DNA from: Suttonella sp. R2A3
GTDB taxonomy: Bacteria > Pseudomonadota > Gammaproteobacteria > Cardiobacteriales > Cardiobacteriaceae
Assembly (NCBI RefSeq): GCF_021513215.1
Contig: NZ_CP090975.1
Coordinates: 1,419,501 to 1,483,500, forward strand
Direction of reading: 5' to 3'
DNA: 64,000 nt
A program made the translations under genes and the position numbers. Of this stretch, positions 44,031 to 53,552 are shown in pieces; within the stretch, counting starts at the first letter, position 1; each line of letters begins with the position of its first letter. The notes beneath the pieces were generated by a model. That model saw only the letters and a program-made list of their open reading frames with translations. It did not search any database and was not told the DNA's origin.

Positions 44031-44609
44031 CTAAATAATGTTAAGCGCTTGCTCAGTAATAATGCCGTCCATGGGAATATCCCACGGCCGGGCTTGAATA
44101 CGAGTGACTTCTTGACAGGCGTAGGCCAAGCCAATGAGTAATGGCGCCTGTCCGGCTATTTTAGCCGCAAACGTACGATCATAAAAGCCACCACCCATAC
44201 CAATGCGCTGGCCGCTTTGATCCCAGGCCACTAACGGGGTAAACACCACATCAAGATGCATACCTTCTTGTGCGTATTTCGGATTATACGCTGGTGCAGC
44301 GATCCCGAGCGAATCTTTGCTTAATGCATCGCCTTGCTGGTAGGGCATCCAAACAAGCGGTGCGTTTTGCTTGCGCACGACGGGTAAATAGACTGTGCGG
44401 CCCCTTGCCCACAATTCGTGGAGTAGCGGGGTGGTGTCGATTTCTTCGTTGAGCGATAAAAAGAGACCGATAGAAGTCGCTGGGTGTTTGTCGAGCCAGT
44501 TGAGTGCGCGCTTAGCAATTGCTTTGCTCGCCTGTGTGCGTTGCTCGCCAGTGATTAGCCGACGTGCCGCACGACACGCTTGGCGCTGCTTGGCGTTTAG
44601 ATCGTCCAT
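44031..44609 (-). CDS. fau: 5-formyltetrahydrofolate cyclo-ligase
   Basis: Recycles 5-formyl-THF to 5,10-methenyl-THF with ATP. 192 residues. N-terminal basic ATP-site helix (KQRQACRAARRL), LSLNEEIDTTPLLHELWARG, and the C-terminal family signature RIGMGGGFYDRTFA with the phosphate-binding glycines. It overlaps the LysR-type regulator gene by 13 bp at its start. No 6S-RNA-like sequence is present upstream, unlike in enterobacteria. Confidence 0.9.
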   Translation of the reverse strand: MDDLNAKQRQACRAARRLITGEQRTQASKAIAKRALNWLDKHPATSIGLFLSLNEEIDTTPLLHELWARGRTVYLPVVRKQNAPLVWMPYQQGDALSKDSLGIAAPAYNPKYAQEGMHLDVVFTPLVAWDQSGQRIGMGGGFYDRTFAAKIAGQAPLLIGLAYACQEVTRIQARPWDIPMDGIITEQALNII

Positions 44610-45568
44610 GTGTTGTCTTCTTGCGCGCGGCGATAATCGGCCAAACGCTTACGGAGCTCTGCGCGGGTTGTGCCTGGAGATAGTGCGGCGATCCACTGTT
44701 CGTCGTGTTGACGCAGATGGCGCTCGGCCTGCCAGACCAGGTAGGTATTAAACGGGTCCACCCACGGTGTGAGCGGATAGGTGCGTAAGTCGCTGTCTTG
44801 CTCATCGTTAAACGCCATATCGGCGATCACCCCGAGGCCAAGGCCTTGGCGCACATAATTTTTAATCAGGTCAGCGTTGCGCGCGGTCAGCACAACCTGT
44901 GCGTTCGCGCCATGCGCGCTCATCGCTGCAGCCAGCCCCGATTGCCCTTTGTGTGAGGTGACATAAGTAATTAACGGATAATCGGCGAGCTGGCTTAGAT
45001 GATCAAAAGGCTGCTCGTTAAACGGATGATCTTTAGGAACCACCAACAGTGGCGACCACGCTTCGGTTTCCAGCACCAGTAAACCACGCAGCGCCGTGCT
45101 GTATGGGGTGAGATCTGTGGCCGAGAACCACGCGTAATCTGCCTCGTATTCCTGCACCATTTGGATATTCTGTGCGTTGCTGCCCTCAATGATGTTGAGC
45201 TGCAGCTGCGGGTGGTGTTCGCGCAAGGTTGGCAATAAACGCGCTAGGCGGTAGGTGGCGAGTGTGTTGGTGGTGGCGAGCGTCAGGGTCTGGATGTTGC
45301 GCGCATGCGGGTCGTGGGCGAGTGCGCGCACGCGGCTTACCGCTTGTACAATGTGCTCTAGCTCGGGGAGTAAGGCCTCACCGGTTTCGGTTAAGCCAAC
45401 GAATTGTTTACTCTGGCGGCGGAAAATCGGTTTACCGAGCGCTTCTTCGAACAATTTGATTTGTTTGCTGACTGCAGGCTGCGACATAAACAGCTTTTGT
45501 GCCGCTGCGGTGACGCTATAGCCCTGTTGTACCACGGCCAACACACATTCAAACTGCTTGAGCTTCAC
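44597..45568 (-). CDS. CysB-like LysR-family regulator
   Basis: A 323-residue LysR regulator with CysB length (324) and the CysB-type effector-domain phrase LIKNYVRQGLGLGVIADMAF. The N-terminal helix-turn-helix is YSVTAAAQKLFMSQPAVSKQ (about 17-36). Start is GTG 45568 with GGAGGA nine bases upstream. It is divergent from a cysteine synthase gene across 160 bp, so it probably senses a sulfur metabolite such as O-acetylserine or its derivative and controls that gene. That role is inferred. Confidence 0.8.
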   Translation of the reverse strand: MKLKQFECVLAVVQQGYSVTAAAQKLFMSQPAVSKQIKLFEEALGKPIFRRQSKQFVGLTETGEALLPELEHIVQAVSRVRALAHDPHARNIQTLTLATTNTLATYRLARLLPTLREHHPQLQLNIIEGSNAQNIQMVQEYEADYAWFSATDLTPYSTALRGLLVLETEAWSPLLVVPKDHPFNEQPFDHLSQLADYPLITYVTSHKGQSGLAAAMSAHGANAQVVLTARNADLIKNYVRQGLGLGVIADMAFNDEQDSDLRTYPLTPWVDPFNTYLVWQAERHLRQHDEQWIAALSPGTTRAELRKRLADYRRAQEDNTWTI

Positions 45569-45728
45569 AGATTATCGTCCTCCGCATGAGTTTTATCGGG
45601 TGCTTGGGTTATTACGTCTTATAAACGTTGCATATTGCCGCATCGTATCACGTTATAACCAACGGCTATTTAATTTATCACCCGCGCTGCCCTACACTGA
45701 CCCAACATTCACTAACTTAGGAACCATC

Positions 45729-46676
45729 ATGAAATACAACAATATTCTTGAAGCGATCGGCCATACACCGGTGGTACGCATTAACCGTCTTGCACCAAAA
45801 AATGTCACGATGTACGTTAAGGTGGAATCGTTTAACCCGGGTGGTTCGGTTAAAGACCGCTTGGCTTATGCGATTATTACCGATGCTGAGAAACGCGGAA
45901 CCTTAAAACCAGGGCAAACGGTGGTTGAGGCAACCTCGGGCAATACCGGTATCGCGCTAGCGATGGTCTGTGCGGCGAAAGGTTATCCATTTGTCGCGGT
46001 GATGACTGAAACATTTTCCGTGGAGCGCCGCAAGCTTATCCGTAGCTTAGGTGGCACAGTTATCCTGACGCCAGCGGCAGAAAAAGGGGTTGGCATGGTG
46101 CGTGTAGCGAAAGAGCTCGCTGAGAAAAATGGCTGGTTCTTGGCTAATCAATTTGCGAACCCGGCAAACCCGCAATATCACCGCGAAACCACCGCGACAG
46201 AGATTTTGCGCGATTTTGCAGGTGAACGTTTGGATTATTTTGTCAGCGGCTACGGCACAGGTGGCACGATTTCCGGCGCTGGTGAAGTGTTAAAAGCGGC
46301 GCGTCCTGATCTGGAAATTGTCGCAACCGAGCCACTCAATGCGCAATTACTCGCGGGCAAAGAGTGGCAGCCGCACAAGATTCAAGGTTGGACACCGGAT
46401 TTTGTTGCTGAAACGATGAACCGTGAGATTTATGATCACCTGATTGCGGTTGGCGATGAAGAATCGCGCGATACAGCGCTCTCGCTTGCCAAACAAGAAG
46501 GTATTCTCACCGGGATTTCTGGTGGGGCGACGTTTAATGCGGCGTTGCAGTTTGCCCAACAAGCTGAAGAAGGCTCGGTCATTTTAGTGATGCTGCCTGA
46601 TGCTTCAGAGCGTTATATGTCAACGTTCTTATTCGAAAGCATTAATGAAGGCTCAGACGATCATTTGCTGCCGTAA
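45729..46676 (+). CDS. cysK: cysteine synthase (O-acetylserine sulfhydrylase)
   Basis: PLP enzyme that makes cysteine from O-acetylserine and sulfide. 315 residues. Lys in NPGGSVKDR binds PLP, TSGNTG binds the substrate carboxylate, GYGTGGTISG the PLP phosphate, and GISGGATF is near the C-terminus. The PHKIQG segment is closer to CysK than CysM. ATG 45729 has AGGAA at good spacing; longer in-frame starts extend into the regulator promoter. Followed by a strong terminator. Confidence 0.88.
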   Translation: MKYNNILEAIGHTPVVRINRLAPKNVTMYVKVESFNPGGSVKDRLAYAIITDAEKRGTLKPGQTVVEATSGNTGIALAMVCAAKGYPFVAVMTETFSVERRKLIRSLGGTVILTPAAEKGVGMVRVAKELAEKNGWFLANQFANPANPQYHRETTATEILRDFAGERLDYFVSGYGTGGTISGAGEVLKAARPDLEIVATEPLNAQLLAGKEWQPHKIQGWTPDFVAETMNREIYDHLIAVGDEESRDTALSLAKQEGILTGISGGATFNAALQFAQQAEEGSVILVMLPDASERYMSTFLFESINEGSDDHLLP

Positions 46677-46698
46677 ACTTGCCAATATTCAAGTGGTG

Positions 46699-46726
46699 AC
46701 GGGCGGATTAATTCGCCCGTTTTTTT
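46699..46726 (+). terminator. terminator of the cysteine synthase gene
   Basis: ACGGGCG (46699-46705) and CGCCCGT (46714-46720) with an 8-nt loop and a run of seven T from 46720. Confidence 0.9.
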
Positions 46727-47089
46727 ACCTTAAAAAGTTAACCACATGGCCTGTGGATAAAAATGTGCATAACCGCGCAAACTATTGCTAACACAGAGCT
46801 CTCACGCGGTTAGTTAACCATTTCATTACTTGTTGTTAAAATAATAAAGTCAGCAAAAACAGAGTTATAGTAGAAATCGTTGTAATTGTAGCGTTTTTTA
46901 CCCTTGCTATTTGCCAAAGGCGCGTAACCATGCGGTTTGTGTATAACTTAGCGCGATTTATCAACCTGTTTAGCGCTAAATAAGCGGGAAATTATTGGTC
47001 AAAAAAGCCTCTCTCTAACCGGCCTGTGACAAAGCCAATCAAGCAGTCGGCGTATTCCTTTTTATCATGGCTTTTGTCACAATAGTGCA
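46727..47089. other. 363-bp gap with DnaA-box cluster
   Basis: No gene seen. Three sites fit the DnaA consensus TTATNCACA exactly, all in one orientation: TGTGGATAA (46752-46760), TGTGCATAA (46764-46772) and TGTGTATAA (46938-46946); a weaker 7-of-9 match, TTATCAACC, starts at 46958. Between them lies an AT-rich stretch (about 46820-46880). The ampD promoter must also be here. Possibly a DnaA-titration or regulatory site, or an origin. Confidence 0.6.
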
Positions 47090-47689
47090 ATGAATACGCC
47101 CTGGTTTATTAAAGACAATGGTTGGTTGAGCGGTGTCACGCACTGTCCAAGTCCGCATTATGACGTGCGCCCGCAAGATGCGGTGATCAATACATTAGTC
47201 ATCCACAATATCTCCCTGCCGCCGAAGGTTTTTGGGCAAAACTATGTGGATGCGTTGTTTTTAGGCACACTTTCCGAGCATCGAGGTGAGGATCCGTTTA
47301 TCGATAGCATTATGGATTTGCGTGTTTCGGCACATTTTTTGATTACGCGCGATGGCGCGGTCACACAATACGTGGCGAGTGTAGATCGTGCCTGGCATGC
47401 AGGGGTGTCTGAGTTTGCCGGGCAGACGGGGTGTAACGATTTTTCGGTGGGTGTTGAGCTTAATGGCGCGGATGATATCCCTTACACCTTACGGCAATAT
47501 CAGGCGCTGGTGCGCTTAACGCTTGCGCTGATGCAGCGTCATCCACACATCACGCGCGAACGCATCACCACCCACGCCCATATTGCGCCAGGCCGTAAAA
47601 CCGATCCTGGGCCGGCATTTAATGAAGCGGTTTTTTTTCGTATGCTTGATCAAGCAATCTACTTTGAATCAGCTGCCTATCGCAGTTAG
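47090..47689 (+). CDS. ampD: 1,6-anhydro-N-acetylmuramyl-L-alanine amidase AmpD
   Basis: Cytoplasmic zinc amidase that trims anhydro-muropeptides during cell-wall recycling. 199 residues. Zinc ligands by family alignment: His39 (VIHNIS), His162 and Asp172 (in THAHIAPGRKTDPG), with Glu123 in GVELNG as catalytic acid. Slightly longer than the E. coli enzyme (183), with a short C-terminal tail. An overlapping role with the next gene, a beta-lactamase-fold hydrolase, is worth noting. Confidence 0.93.
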   Translation: MNTPWFIKDNGWLSGVTHCPSPHYDVRPQDAVINTLVIHNISLPPKVFGQNYVDALFLGTLSEHRGEDPFIDSIMDLRVSAHFLITRDGAVTQYVASVDRAWHAGVSEFAGQTGCNDFSVGVELNGADDIPYTLRQYQALVRLTLALMQRHPHITRERITTHAHIAPGRKTDPGPAFNEAVFFRMLDQAIYFESAAYRS

Positions 47690-47722
47690 AATAGCGCTCT
47701 TGCTTACTTAACCTTTTTATCT

Positions 47723-48601
47723 ATGTTTAATCGTCGTTCATTGCTTTCTCGTGCCGCGCTATTGGGTGCTGGTAGTCTGGTTACGCCCAGCTTTGGCGCG
47801 GTGGGGACCACGGTTGAAGGTCTCGTTAACCGCAAAATACAAGAGCTGCGTGCGCTCGGACAAATCGCCAGTGATGAACGCACCTCTTGGGTGGTGACCG
47901 ATATTAACCGTGGGCAAAAGTTGGTTTCAATCAATGAGCCGGTGGCGATGCAATGCGCGAGTATGGTCAAGCATATGGTCATTCAGGCGTATTTGATGTG
48001 CCATTTCACCAAAGATGCCAAGCTTTATCCGCTAAGCCCACGGGTGATGAATGAAATGCGCGATATGATTGTGCATAGTAATAATGAATTTACCAACCAT
48101 ATTATTAAGCGTTTGGGCGGTCCGGAAGGGGTGCAATGGATGTTAAAAAAAGAAGCGCCGAATGTGTTTCGTGACATCCACATCGTTGAATATATTCCGG
48201 AGAACGGTCGAACCTATCTCAATCGCGCGAGCGGCGGCGACTACGACCGATTTTTGCTCGCGCTTTGGCACAATCAGTTGCCTGGCGCAGAGATTTTGAA
48301 AAAAATGATGGTTATCCCCAATCACGACCGAATTCGCAGCAATACGCGCTTTGTGACCGAAAACGCCGCGACGACGGTGTACGATAAAACAGGCTCAACC
48401 GCGATGCTCTGCGGTAATACCGGGATTATTGAATGCAAAGACCGTAATGGGAATTCGGTTGCCTACACCTTTACCGGCATTATTGAGAAAAAGCGTCGCG
48501 CTGCGAATTATAGTAGCTGGATTAGCGATAGAAGCGATGTGATGCGCTCTATTTCCGACTTGGTGTATCTTGATTTTGCGCAGCGTTATCCGCTGACATG
48601 A
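47723..48601 (+). CDS. exported serine hydrolase with beta-lactamase/PBP fold
   Basis: A 292-residue protein with all class A beta-lactamase-type motifs: Ser80-x-x-Lys83 (ASMVKH), S119-N-N121 and Lys222-Thr-Gly-Ser (YDKTGST). The Glu166 loop of true class A enzymes is not evident, so a peptidase or muropeptide hydrolase is as likely as a beta-lactamase. The N-terminus FNRRSLLSRAALLGAG has a twin arginine before a modest hydrophobic stretch, suggesting Tat export. It follows ampD by 33 bp. Confidence 0.78.
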   Translation: MFNRRSLLSRAALLGAGSLVTPSFGAVGTTVEGLVNRKIQELRALGQIASDERTSWVVTDINRGQKLVSINEPVAMQCASMVKHMVIQAYLMCHFTKDAKLYPLSPRVMNEMRDMIVHSNNEFTNHIIKRLGGPEGVQWMLKKEAPNVFRDIHIVEYIPENGRTYLNRASGGDYDRFLLALWHNQLPGAEILKKMMVIPNHDRIRSNTRFVTENAATTVYDKTGSTAMLCGNTGIIECKDRNGNSVAYTFTGIIEKKRRAANYSSWISDRSDVMRSISDLVYLDFAQRYPLT

Positions 48602-48677
48602 CGATTCCGACATGCAAAAATCACTTTTTGCCTGCTGAATATGATACGATTTTTTGACACTCAAACAGGTTAAGCGT

Positions 48678-49205
48678 ATGATGCGCCATCCAATTGACAC
48701 TCTGCCTCGCGAAATTGACCCTTGGGCGTTTGCCCGGGCCAGACAATTAGCTGACGGTGAGCTTTCACGCAAAGACTTGCCTGCGTTGAAGCAATGGACA
48801 ACGGATAATCATCCGTTAACCGCCCATTTAGAAGGTGCGATTGATGATTATCAGCAGCCTTGCTTGCAAGGTTCGCTGCATATCGATTTACAGATGCAGT
48901 GCCAACGGTGTTTGCAACCGCTGGTTATGTCTGTTGAGCGCGAATTTGCCTATGTGCCGATTCGCTCTCAAGCGTTAGAAGACCGCGTTGAAGGCGGGGC
49001 AGAAACGTTAATCTGCGACAACGAAATACTCGATGTTGCATGGTTTTTACAAGAGGAAGTCTTGCTGGCGATGCCAATGATTGCCAAGCATGATGACTGT
49101 GAACCGCCGATCAATACGGCTGAATCAGACCCTTCAGAAGAGGAGGCGTCTGAACATCCGTTTGCGGCATTAAAAGCATTAATTAATTCCAAGGAGCATT
49201 CATAA
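48678..49205 (+). CDS. yceD: YceD (DUF177) protein
   Basis: A 175-residue member of the YceD/DUF177 family, almost always found upstream of rpmF and linked to 23S rRNA and ribosome assembly. The CQRCLQPL pair of cysteines (about residues 75-82) and the C-terminal [10 protein letters not shown] are family hallmarks; two further cysteines lie in between. ATG 48678 follows AGGTTAAG. First gene of the fatty-acid cluster. The stop overlaps the rpmF start by one base. Confidence 0.9.
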   Translation: MMRHPIDTLPREIDPWAFARARQLADGELSRKDLPALKQWTTDNHPLTAHLEGAIDDYQQPCLQGSLHIDLQMQCQRCLQPLVMSVEREFAYVPIRSQALEDRVEGGAETLICDNEILDVAWFLQEEVLLAMPMIAKHDDCEPPINTAESDPSEEEASEHPFAALKALINSKEHS

Positions 49206-49408
49206 TGGCTGTGCAAAAGAATCGCAAAACTCCGTCGAAGCGCGACAAACGCCGTACTCACGACGCTTTGGGTTATGCCACGGTTTCTACTGATGGCACC
49301 AGCGGTGAACGTCACCTGCGCCACCACGTCAGTAAAGACGGTTTTTATCGTGGTCGTCAGGCAATCGTTCGCCCTGCTGACGTTGTTGAATTCGAAGACG
49401 ACGAGTAA
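49205..49408 (+). CDS. rpmF: 50S ribosomal protein L32
   Basis: A 67-residue ribosomal protein with the typical start [17 protein letters not shown] and the [13 protein letters not shown] core. About ten residues longer than E. coli L32, through an acidic tail (VEFEDDE). It lacks zinc cysteines, as in other gammaproteobacteria. AAGGAG upstream; the ATG uses the last A of the yceD stop. Confidence 0.96.
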   Translation: MAVQKNRKTPSKRDKRRTHDALGYATVSTDGTSGERHLRHHVSKDGFYRGRQAIVRPADVVEFEDDE

Positions 49409-49419
49409 ATTCCTAAGTT

Positions 49420-50472
49420 ATGACTAAACACAACATGCCGACCATTGCCATTGATGCGATGGGCGGCGATGTCGGTTTGGACGTCACCTTAGTTGCTGCG
49501 GCGCATGCGCAAAAGCAGCACCAGGATTTACAACTCATTCTTGTTGGTGATGAGGCGATTATTCACGCACACAAAGCGTTTGCCTCGCTAGATAAATCAA
49601 GAATGCGTGTCCATCACGCCTCGCAAATCGTGGCGATGGATGAATCACCAGCAAACGTTCTACGTAATAAAAACGATTCGTCGATGTGGCAAGCGATTAG
49701 CTTGGTGCGTGAAGGCGAAGCGGATGCCTGTGTCAGCGCTGGTAACACCGGTGCGTTGATGGCGTCTGCACGTTATATCTTAAAAATGTTGCCTGGCATT
49801 TCGCGTCCGGCAATTTGTGCCACTCTTCCTACCGCACATGGTCACGTTCATTGGCTCGATTTAGGCGCCAATGTTGATGCACGCCCTGAACAATTAGAAC
49901 AATTCGCTGTGATGGGTAGTGAGCTCGCTAAAGCCGTTGATGACAACCCTTCGCCACGCGTCGGGCTGCTCAATATTGGTGAAGAAGCGATCAAAGGCAA
50001 CGATACGGTTAAAGAAACCGGTAAACGCTTGGAACAAGGCGAGCTCAACTACATTGGCTTTGTCGAAGGTAATGATATTTTCCTCAAAGAAGGGATCGAT
50101 GTGGTGGTCTGCGATGGCTTTGTTGGCAACGTTGCCTTAAAAACCATTGAAGGGATCGCAAAATTCTTACAAATTAAAACCAAGGCAGCGTTTAAGCGTA
50201 ATCCGTTTACCTTGTTTGCTGGCTTGGTCGCCTTACCCGTATTTAAAAGCCTGCGTAAAACGGTTGACCCACGCACCTATAATGGGGCAAGCTTGCTGGG
50301 CCTACAAGGCATTGTGATTAAAAGTCACGGTAATGCAGATGCTTATGCATTTGCGAATGCGATAAATATCGCACGCTTAGAAATAGAAAACGGCGTGATT
50401 GGTCGTATAGGCCAACATTTACAACAACTCGCCGACGCACACTCCACCACTGAAGAAGAACCAACGCCATGA
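49420..50472 (+). CDS. plsX: phosphate acyltransferase PlsX
   Basis: Makes acyl-phosphate from acyl-ACP, linking fatty-acid synthesis to phospholipid synthesis. 350 residues. [11 protein letters not shown] opens the protein; [23 protein letters not shown] and [14 protein letters not shown] are conserved. The start may be ATG 49420 or the in-frame ATG 49435; neither has a strong ribosome site. It overlaps fabH by 4 bp. Confidence 0.95.
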   Translation: MTKHNMPTIAIDAMGGDVGLDVTLVAAAHAQKQHQDLQLILVGDEAIIHAHKAFASLDKSRMRVHHASQIVAMDESPANVLRNKNDSSMWQAISLVREGEADACVSAGNTGALMASARYILKMLPGISRPAICATLPTAHGHVHWLDLGANVDARPEQLEQFAVMGSELAKAVDDNPSPRVGLLNIGEEAIKGNDTVKETGKRLEQGELNYIGFVEGNDIFLKEGIDVVVCDGFVGNVALKTIEGIAKFLQIKTKAAFKRNPFTLFAGLVALPVFKSLRKTVDPRTYNGASLLGLQGIVIKSHGNADAYAFANAINIARLEIENGVIGRIGQHLQQLADAHSTTEEEPTP

Positions 50473-51437
50473 CCTATACTAAAATACTCGGCACCGGCAG
50501 CTATTTGCCAAAACGCATTGTGACTAATGACGAACTTAGTGAGCGCATGGAAACCACTGATGAGTGGATCCGCGCACGCACCGGCATCGAACAGCGTCAT
50601 ATGGCAGCGCCCAATGAGAGTAGTGTGGATATGGCGGAGCAGGCAGCAAGAAGAGCGATGGAAAGCGCGGGCGTGACCGGCGAAGAGCTTGATTTGATTA
50701 TCTGCGCGACTTCAACACCGGAACATTTATTCCCGAGTAACGCCACCCAATTACAAGCGCGCTTAGGCTGCCGCACGATTCCTGCTTTTGATATGCAGGC
50801 GGTATGTTCAGGCTTTGTTTATGCGCTTTCGACTGCCGATAAATTCATTAAATGCGGTGGCTATCAGCGTATTCTGGTTCTTGGTGCGGAATTATTCACT
50901 AATGCGCTGAATTGGGAAGATCGCACCACCGCGATTTTGTTTGGCGACGGCGCCGGTGCGGTCGTGGTTGGCCCATCAGAAGAGCCAGGCATTTATGGCA
51001 GTGTGCTGCACAGTGATGGTGGCTATAAAGAGCTTCTGTGGGCGCCGCAAGGCCCGGGTTCTTCGGCTGAAGACTATCCGAATCGTGGTCGCTTTATCGA
51101 GATGCAAGGGCGCGATGTGTTCAAAGTCGCGGTGCGCTCTTTGAGCAGCTTGGTTGGGGAGTTGCTTGAGCATTGTGATTTTGACGCGGCCGATATCGAT
51201 TATCTGGTGCCGCATCAGGCAAATTTGCGCATCATCAGCGCGACAGCCGAGCATTTGAATTTACCGATGGAAAAAGTCATCGTAACCGTTAACAAGCACG
51301 CCAATACCTCTGCCGCATCAGTGCCTTTAGCGCTCGATCATGGTGTGCGCAGTGGGCAAATCCAGCGTGGCCACAACTTATTATTAGAGGCCTTTGGTGG
51401 CGGATTTACCTGGGGTGGTTGTATACTGACCTACTAA
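50469..51437 (+). CDS. fabH: 3-oxoacyl-ACP synthase III (KAS III)
   Basis: Starts fatty-acid chains by condensing acetyl-CoA with malonyl-ACP. 322 residues. Catalytic triad: Cys113 ([10 protein letters not shown]), His in VPHQANLRI (about 249) and Asn in [11 protein letters not shown] (about 279). The C-terminal GGGFTWGG oxyanion region is intact. Starts inside the plsX stop. Confidence 0.96.
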   Translation: MTYTKILGTGSYLPKRIVTNDELSERMETTDEWIRARTGIEQRHMAAPNESSVDMAEQAARRAMESAGVTGEELDLIICATSTPEHLFPSNATQLQARLGCRTIPAFDMQAVCSGFVYALSTADKFIKCGGYQRILVLGAELFTNALNWEDRTTAILFGDGAGAVVVGPSEEPGIYGSVLHSDGGYKELLWAPQGPGSSAEDYPNRGRFIEMQGRDVFKVAVRSLSSLVGELLEHCDFDAADIDYLVPHQANLRIISATAEHLNLPMEKVIVTVNKHANTSAASVPLALDHGVRSGQIQRGHNLLLEAFGGGFTWGGCILTY

Positions 51438-51466
51438 AATATCACTAGGTATATAAGGAGAACGTG

Positions 51467-52399
51467 ATGAGCAGCGCGATTATTTTTCCCGGACAAGGCT
51501 CACAAAGCCAAGGTATGCTGGCTGAGATGGCTGGCTCGTTTCCACAGATTAAAGAACGTTTTGCTGAAGCCTCTGAAGTGGTCAAACAAGATCTTTGGGA
51601 TATTGCGCAAACCAACCCCAAAGGGCTACTCAACGCCACAGCGATTACCCAACCGATTTTATTGGCTGCCGGTATCGCAAGCTACGATATTCTTAAAGCC
51701 GAAACCGATATTAAACCGGCTTATTTCGCCGGCCACTCATTAGGCGAATACACTGCCTTATGCGCCGCTGGTTCGCTAACTTTTGCTGAAGCGATTGATC
51801 TGGTGCATCACCGTGGTGAGCTCATGCAAGACGCTGTCCCATACGGTAGCGGCGCAATGGCGGCCATTCTTGGTCTTGATGACGAGGAAGTGGTTGAGAT
51901 TTGCGCGGGTATTCGTGAGTCGGTTCAAGCGGCGAACTTTAATGCGCCAGGGCAGGTGGTCATTGCCGGAAAAACGGTTGGCGTGGAAAAAGCGGTTGCT
52001 GAGGCGAAAGCGCGCGGCGCGAAACGCGCGATTGTACTGCCAGTGAGCGTACCTTCGCATTGCACTCTCATGCGCTCCCCAGCGTCTAAACTGAGTCTGT
52101 ATTTAGACCACACCCATTGGAAAATGCCTTCTATCCCAGTGATTCATAACGTTGACGCGCAACCTCGCCATAATATCGACGGCATTAAATCAGCGCTTGG
52201 CGCACAGCTTTATAAACCAGTACGTTGGGTAGCTTGTGTTGAGGCGCTCGTTGAGCAGGGCGTAGGTCTCTGCGTTGAAGCCGCACCTGGTAAAGTGCTT
52301 AGCGGATTGAATAAGCGCATTAATTCTAAACTCACCACCTTGGCGCTGGATAGTAAGGATGGTTTGAGTGCAATAAACGAGGCTTTAGAGAGAGAATGA
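51467..52399 (+). CDS. fabD: malonyl-CoA:ACP transacylase
   Basis: Transfers malonate from CoA to ACP. 310 residues. Ser91 in GHSLGEY is the nucleophile and VPSHCTLM (about 198-205) carries the catalytic histidine; the N-terminal FPGQGSQSQGM and ITQPILLAAG are conserved. AAGGAG (51455-51460) serves ATG 51467; a GTG one codon earlier is an equal alternative. Overlaps fabG by 4 bp. Confidence 0.95.
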   Translation: MSSAIIFPGQGSQSQGMLAEMAGSFPQIKERFAEASEVVKQDLWDIAQTNPKGLLNATAITQPILLAAGIASYDILKAETDIKPAYFAGHSLGEYTALCAAGSLTFAEAIDLVHHRGELMQDAVPYGSGAMAAILGLDDEEVVEICAGIRESVQAANFNAPGQVVIAGKTVGVEKAVAEAKARGAKRAIVLPVSVPSHCTLMRSPASKLSLYLDHTHWKMPSIPVIHNVDAQPRHNIDGIKSALGAQLYKPVRWVACVEALVEQGVGLCVEAAPGKVLSGLNKRINSKLTTLALDSKDGLSAINEALERE

Positions 52400-53133
52400 A
52401 CATCGACCAACAAATTGTACTGATTACCGGCGCCAGTCGCGGGATTGGCCGTGGTGTCTTAGATGCTTTTGCTACCCGTGGGGCAACAGTCATCGGCACA
52501 GCGACCAGTGAATCCGGAGCGCAGGCGATCAGTCAGCATATTGCCGATAATGGTTGGCGAGGCACGGGTATGGCGTTACGCGTTAACGACCAGGAAGCCA
52601 TCGATGCTGCCATTAAATCCATCCGTGAACAATTTGGCGCATTAACCACGTTGATTAATAATGCAGGCATTACCGAAGATAACCTGTTGATGCGTATGAA
52701 GCCAGAACAGTGGGACGCGGTGATTGATACCAACTTAAACAGCGTCTATCGCCTGAGTAAGGCGGTGATGCGCGATATGATGAAAACGCGCTTTGGTCGG
52801 ATTATTACCATCACATCAGTTGTTGGCGTGATGGGCAATGCCGGTCAGACCAACTACGCAGCTTCAAAAGCGGGCGTTATCGGCTTTTCTAAATCGCTGG
52901 CGCGCGAGATTGGTTCGCGCGGGATTACCGTGAACACGATTGCCCCAGGTTGTATCGCCACCGATATGACCGAGCAATTGCCCGAAGCACAAAAGCAGCA
53001 ACTCATTAAAGATGTGCCTATGGCAAAACTTGGCGCGGTCGAAGATATTGCGGATGCCGCTGTATTTTTGGCTGGAGCAGCTTATATTACCGGTGAAACC
53101 TTGCACGTTAACGGTGGTATGTATATGATTTAG
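52396..53133 (+). CDS. fabG: 3-oxoacyl-ACP reductase
   Basis: NADPH-dependent reduction of 3-ketoacyl-ACP. 245 residues, standard length. GASRGIGRG is the cofactor loop, NNAGI the structural motif, and the catalytic Ser-Tyr-Lys set is in ITSVVGVMGNAGQTNYAASK. The Cys-free end NGGMYMI is typical. ATGA overlap with fabD. Confidence 0.96.
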   Translation: MNIDQQIVLITGASRGIGRGVLDAFATRGATVIGTATSESGAQAISQHIADNGWRGTGMALRVNDQEAIDAAIKSIREQFGALTTLINNAGITEDNLLMRMKPEQWDAVIDTNLNSVYRLSKAVMRDMMKTRFGRIITITSVVGVMGNAGQTNYAASKAGVIGFSKSLAREIGSRGITVNTIAPGCIATDMTEQLPEAQKQQLIKDVPMAKLGAVEDIADAAVFLAGAAYITGETLHVNGGMYMI

Positions 53134-53226
53134 TCCCAGTTTGTGGGCAAAAATCCGCAAGCTGGCAATTCACCCATAAACCTTTTACAATAGGTATTTT
53201 TCATCCCAACAAAGGAAATAGATAGC

Positions 53227-53463
53227 ATGAGCAACAGTATTGAGCAACGCGTTGTCGCTGTGATCGCTGAACAATTAAGCGTTGACGAAGCGCAAATTAA
53301 ACCAGAAGCCCATTTCATCGATGACTTAGGCGCTGACTCACTCGACTTGGTCGAATTAGTGATGTCGCTGGAAAAAGAGTTCGATTGTGAAATTCCTGAC
53401 GAAGAAGCAGAGAAAATCACCACCGTTCAAACGGCGATTGATTACGTTAAAGCCAACAGCTAA
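53227..53463 (+). CDS. acpP: acyl carrier protein
   Basis: A 78-residue acidic carrier; Ser38 in [10 protein letters not shown] receives 4'-phosphopantetheine. AAAGGAAA precedes the ATG. The 93-bp gap before it probably holds an extra promoter (a TACAAT box at 53186-53191), matching the high ACP demand. A strong hairpin follows. Confidence 0.97.
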   Translation: MSNSIEQRVVAVIAEQLSVDEAQIKPEAHFIDDLGADSLDLVELVMSLEKEFDCEIPDEEAEKITTVQTAIDYVKANS

Positions 53464-53481
53464 ACGCTTTCGGCTTTGTAC

Positions 53482-53517
53482 AAAGCCACAGTAGTTCCGT
53501 ACTGCTGTGGCTTTTTT
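53482..53517 (+). terminator. terminator after acpP
   Basis: AAAGCCACAG (53482-53491) pairs with CTGTGGCTTT (53504-53513), then T residues to 53517. It would partly separate acpP from fabF, 35 bp further on. Confidence 0.88.
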
Positions 53518-53552
53518 ATTAGTGGTCAGATTAACCAGTCAACGAGCATATT

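Noticed and set aside
44609-45568. 6S RNA upstream of the 5-formyl-THF cyclo-ligase gene
   Set aside because: In enterobacteria ssrS precedes this gene, but here the upstream DNA is the LysR-type regulator coding sequence with no room for it.
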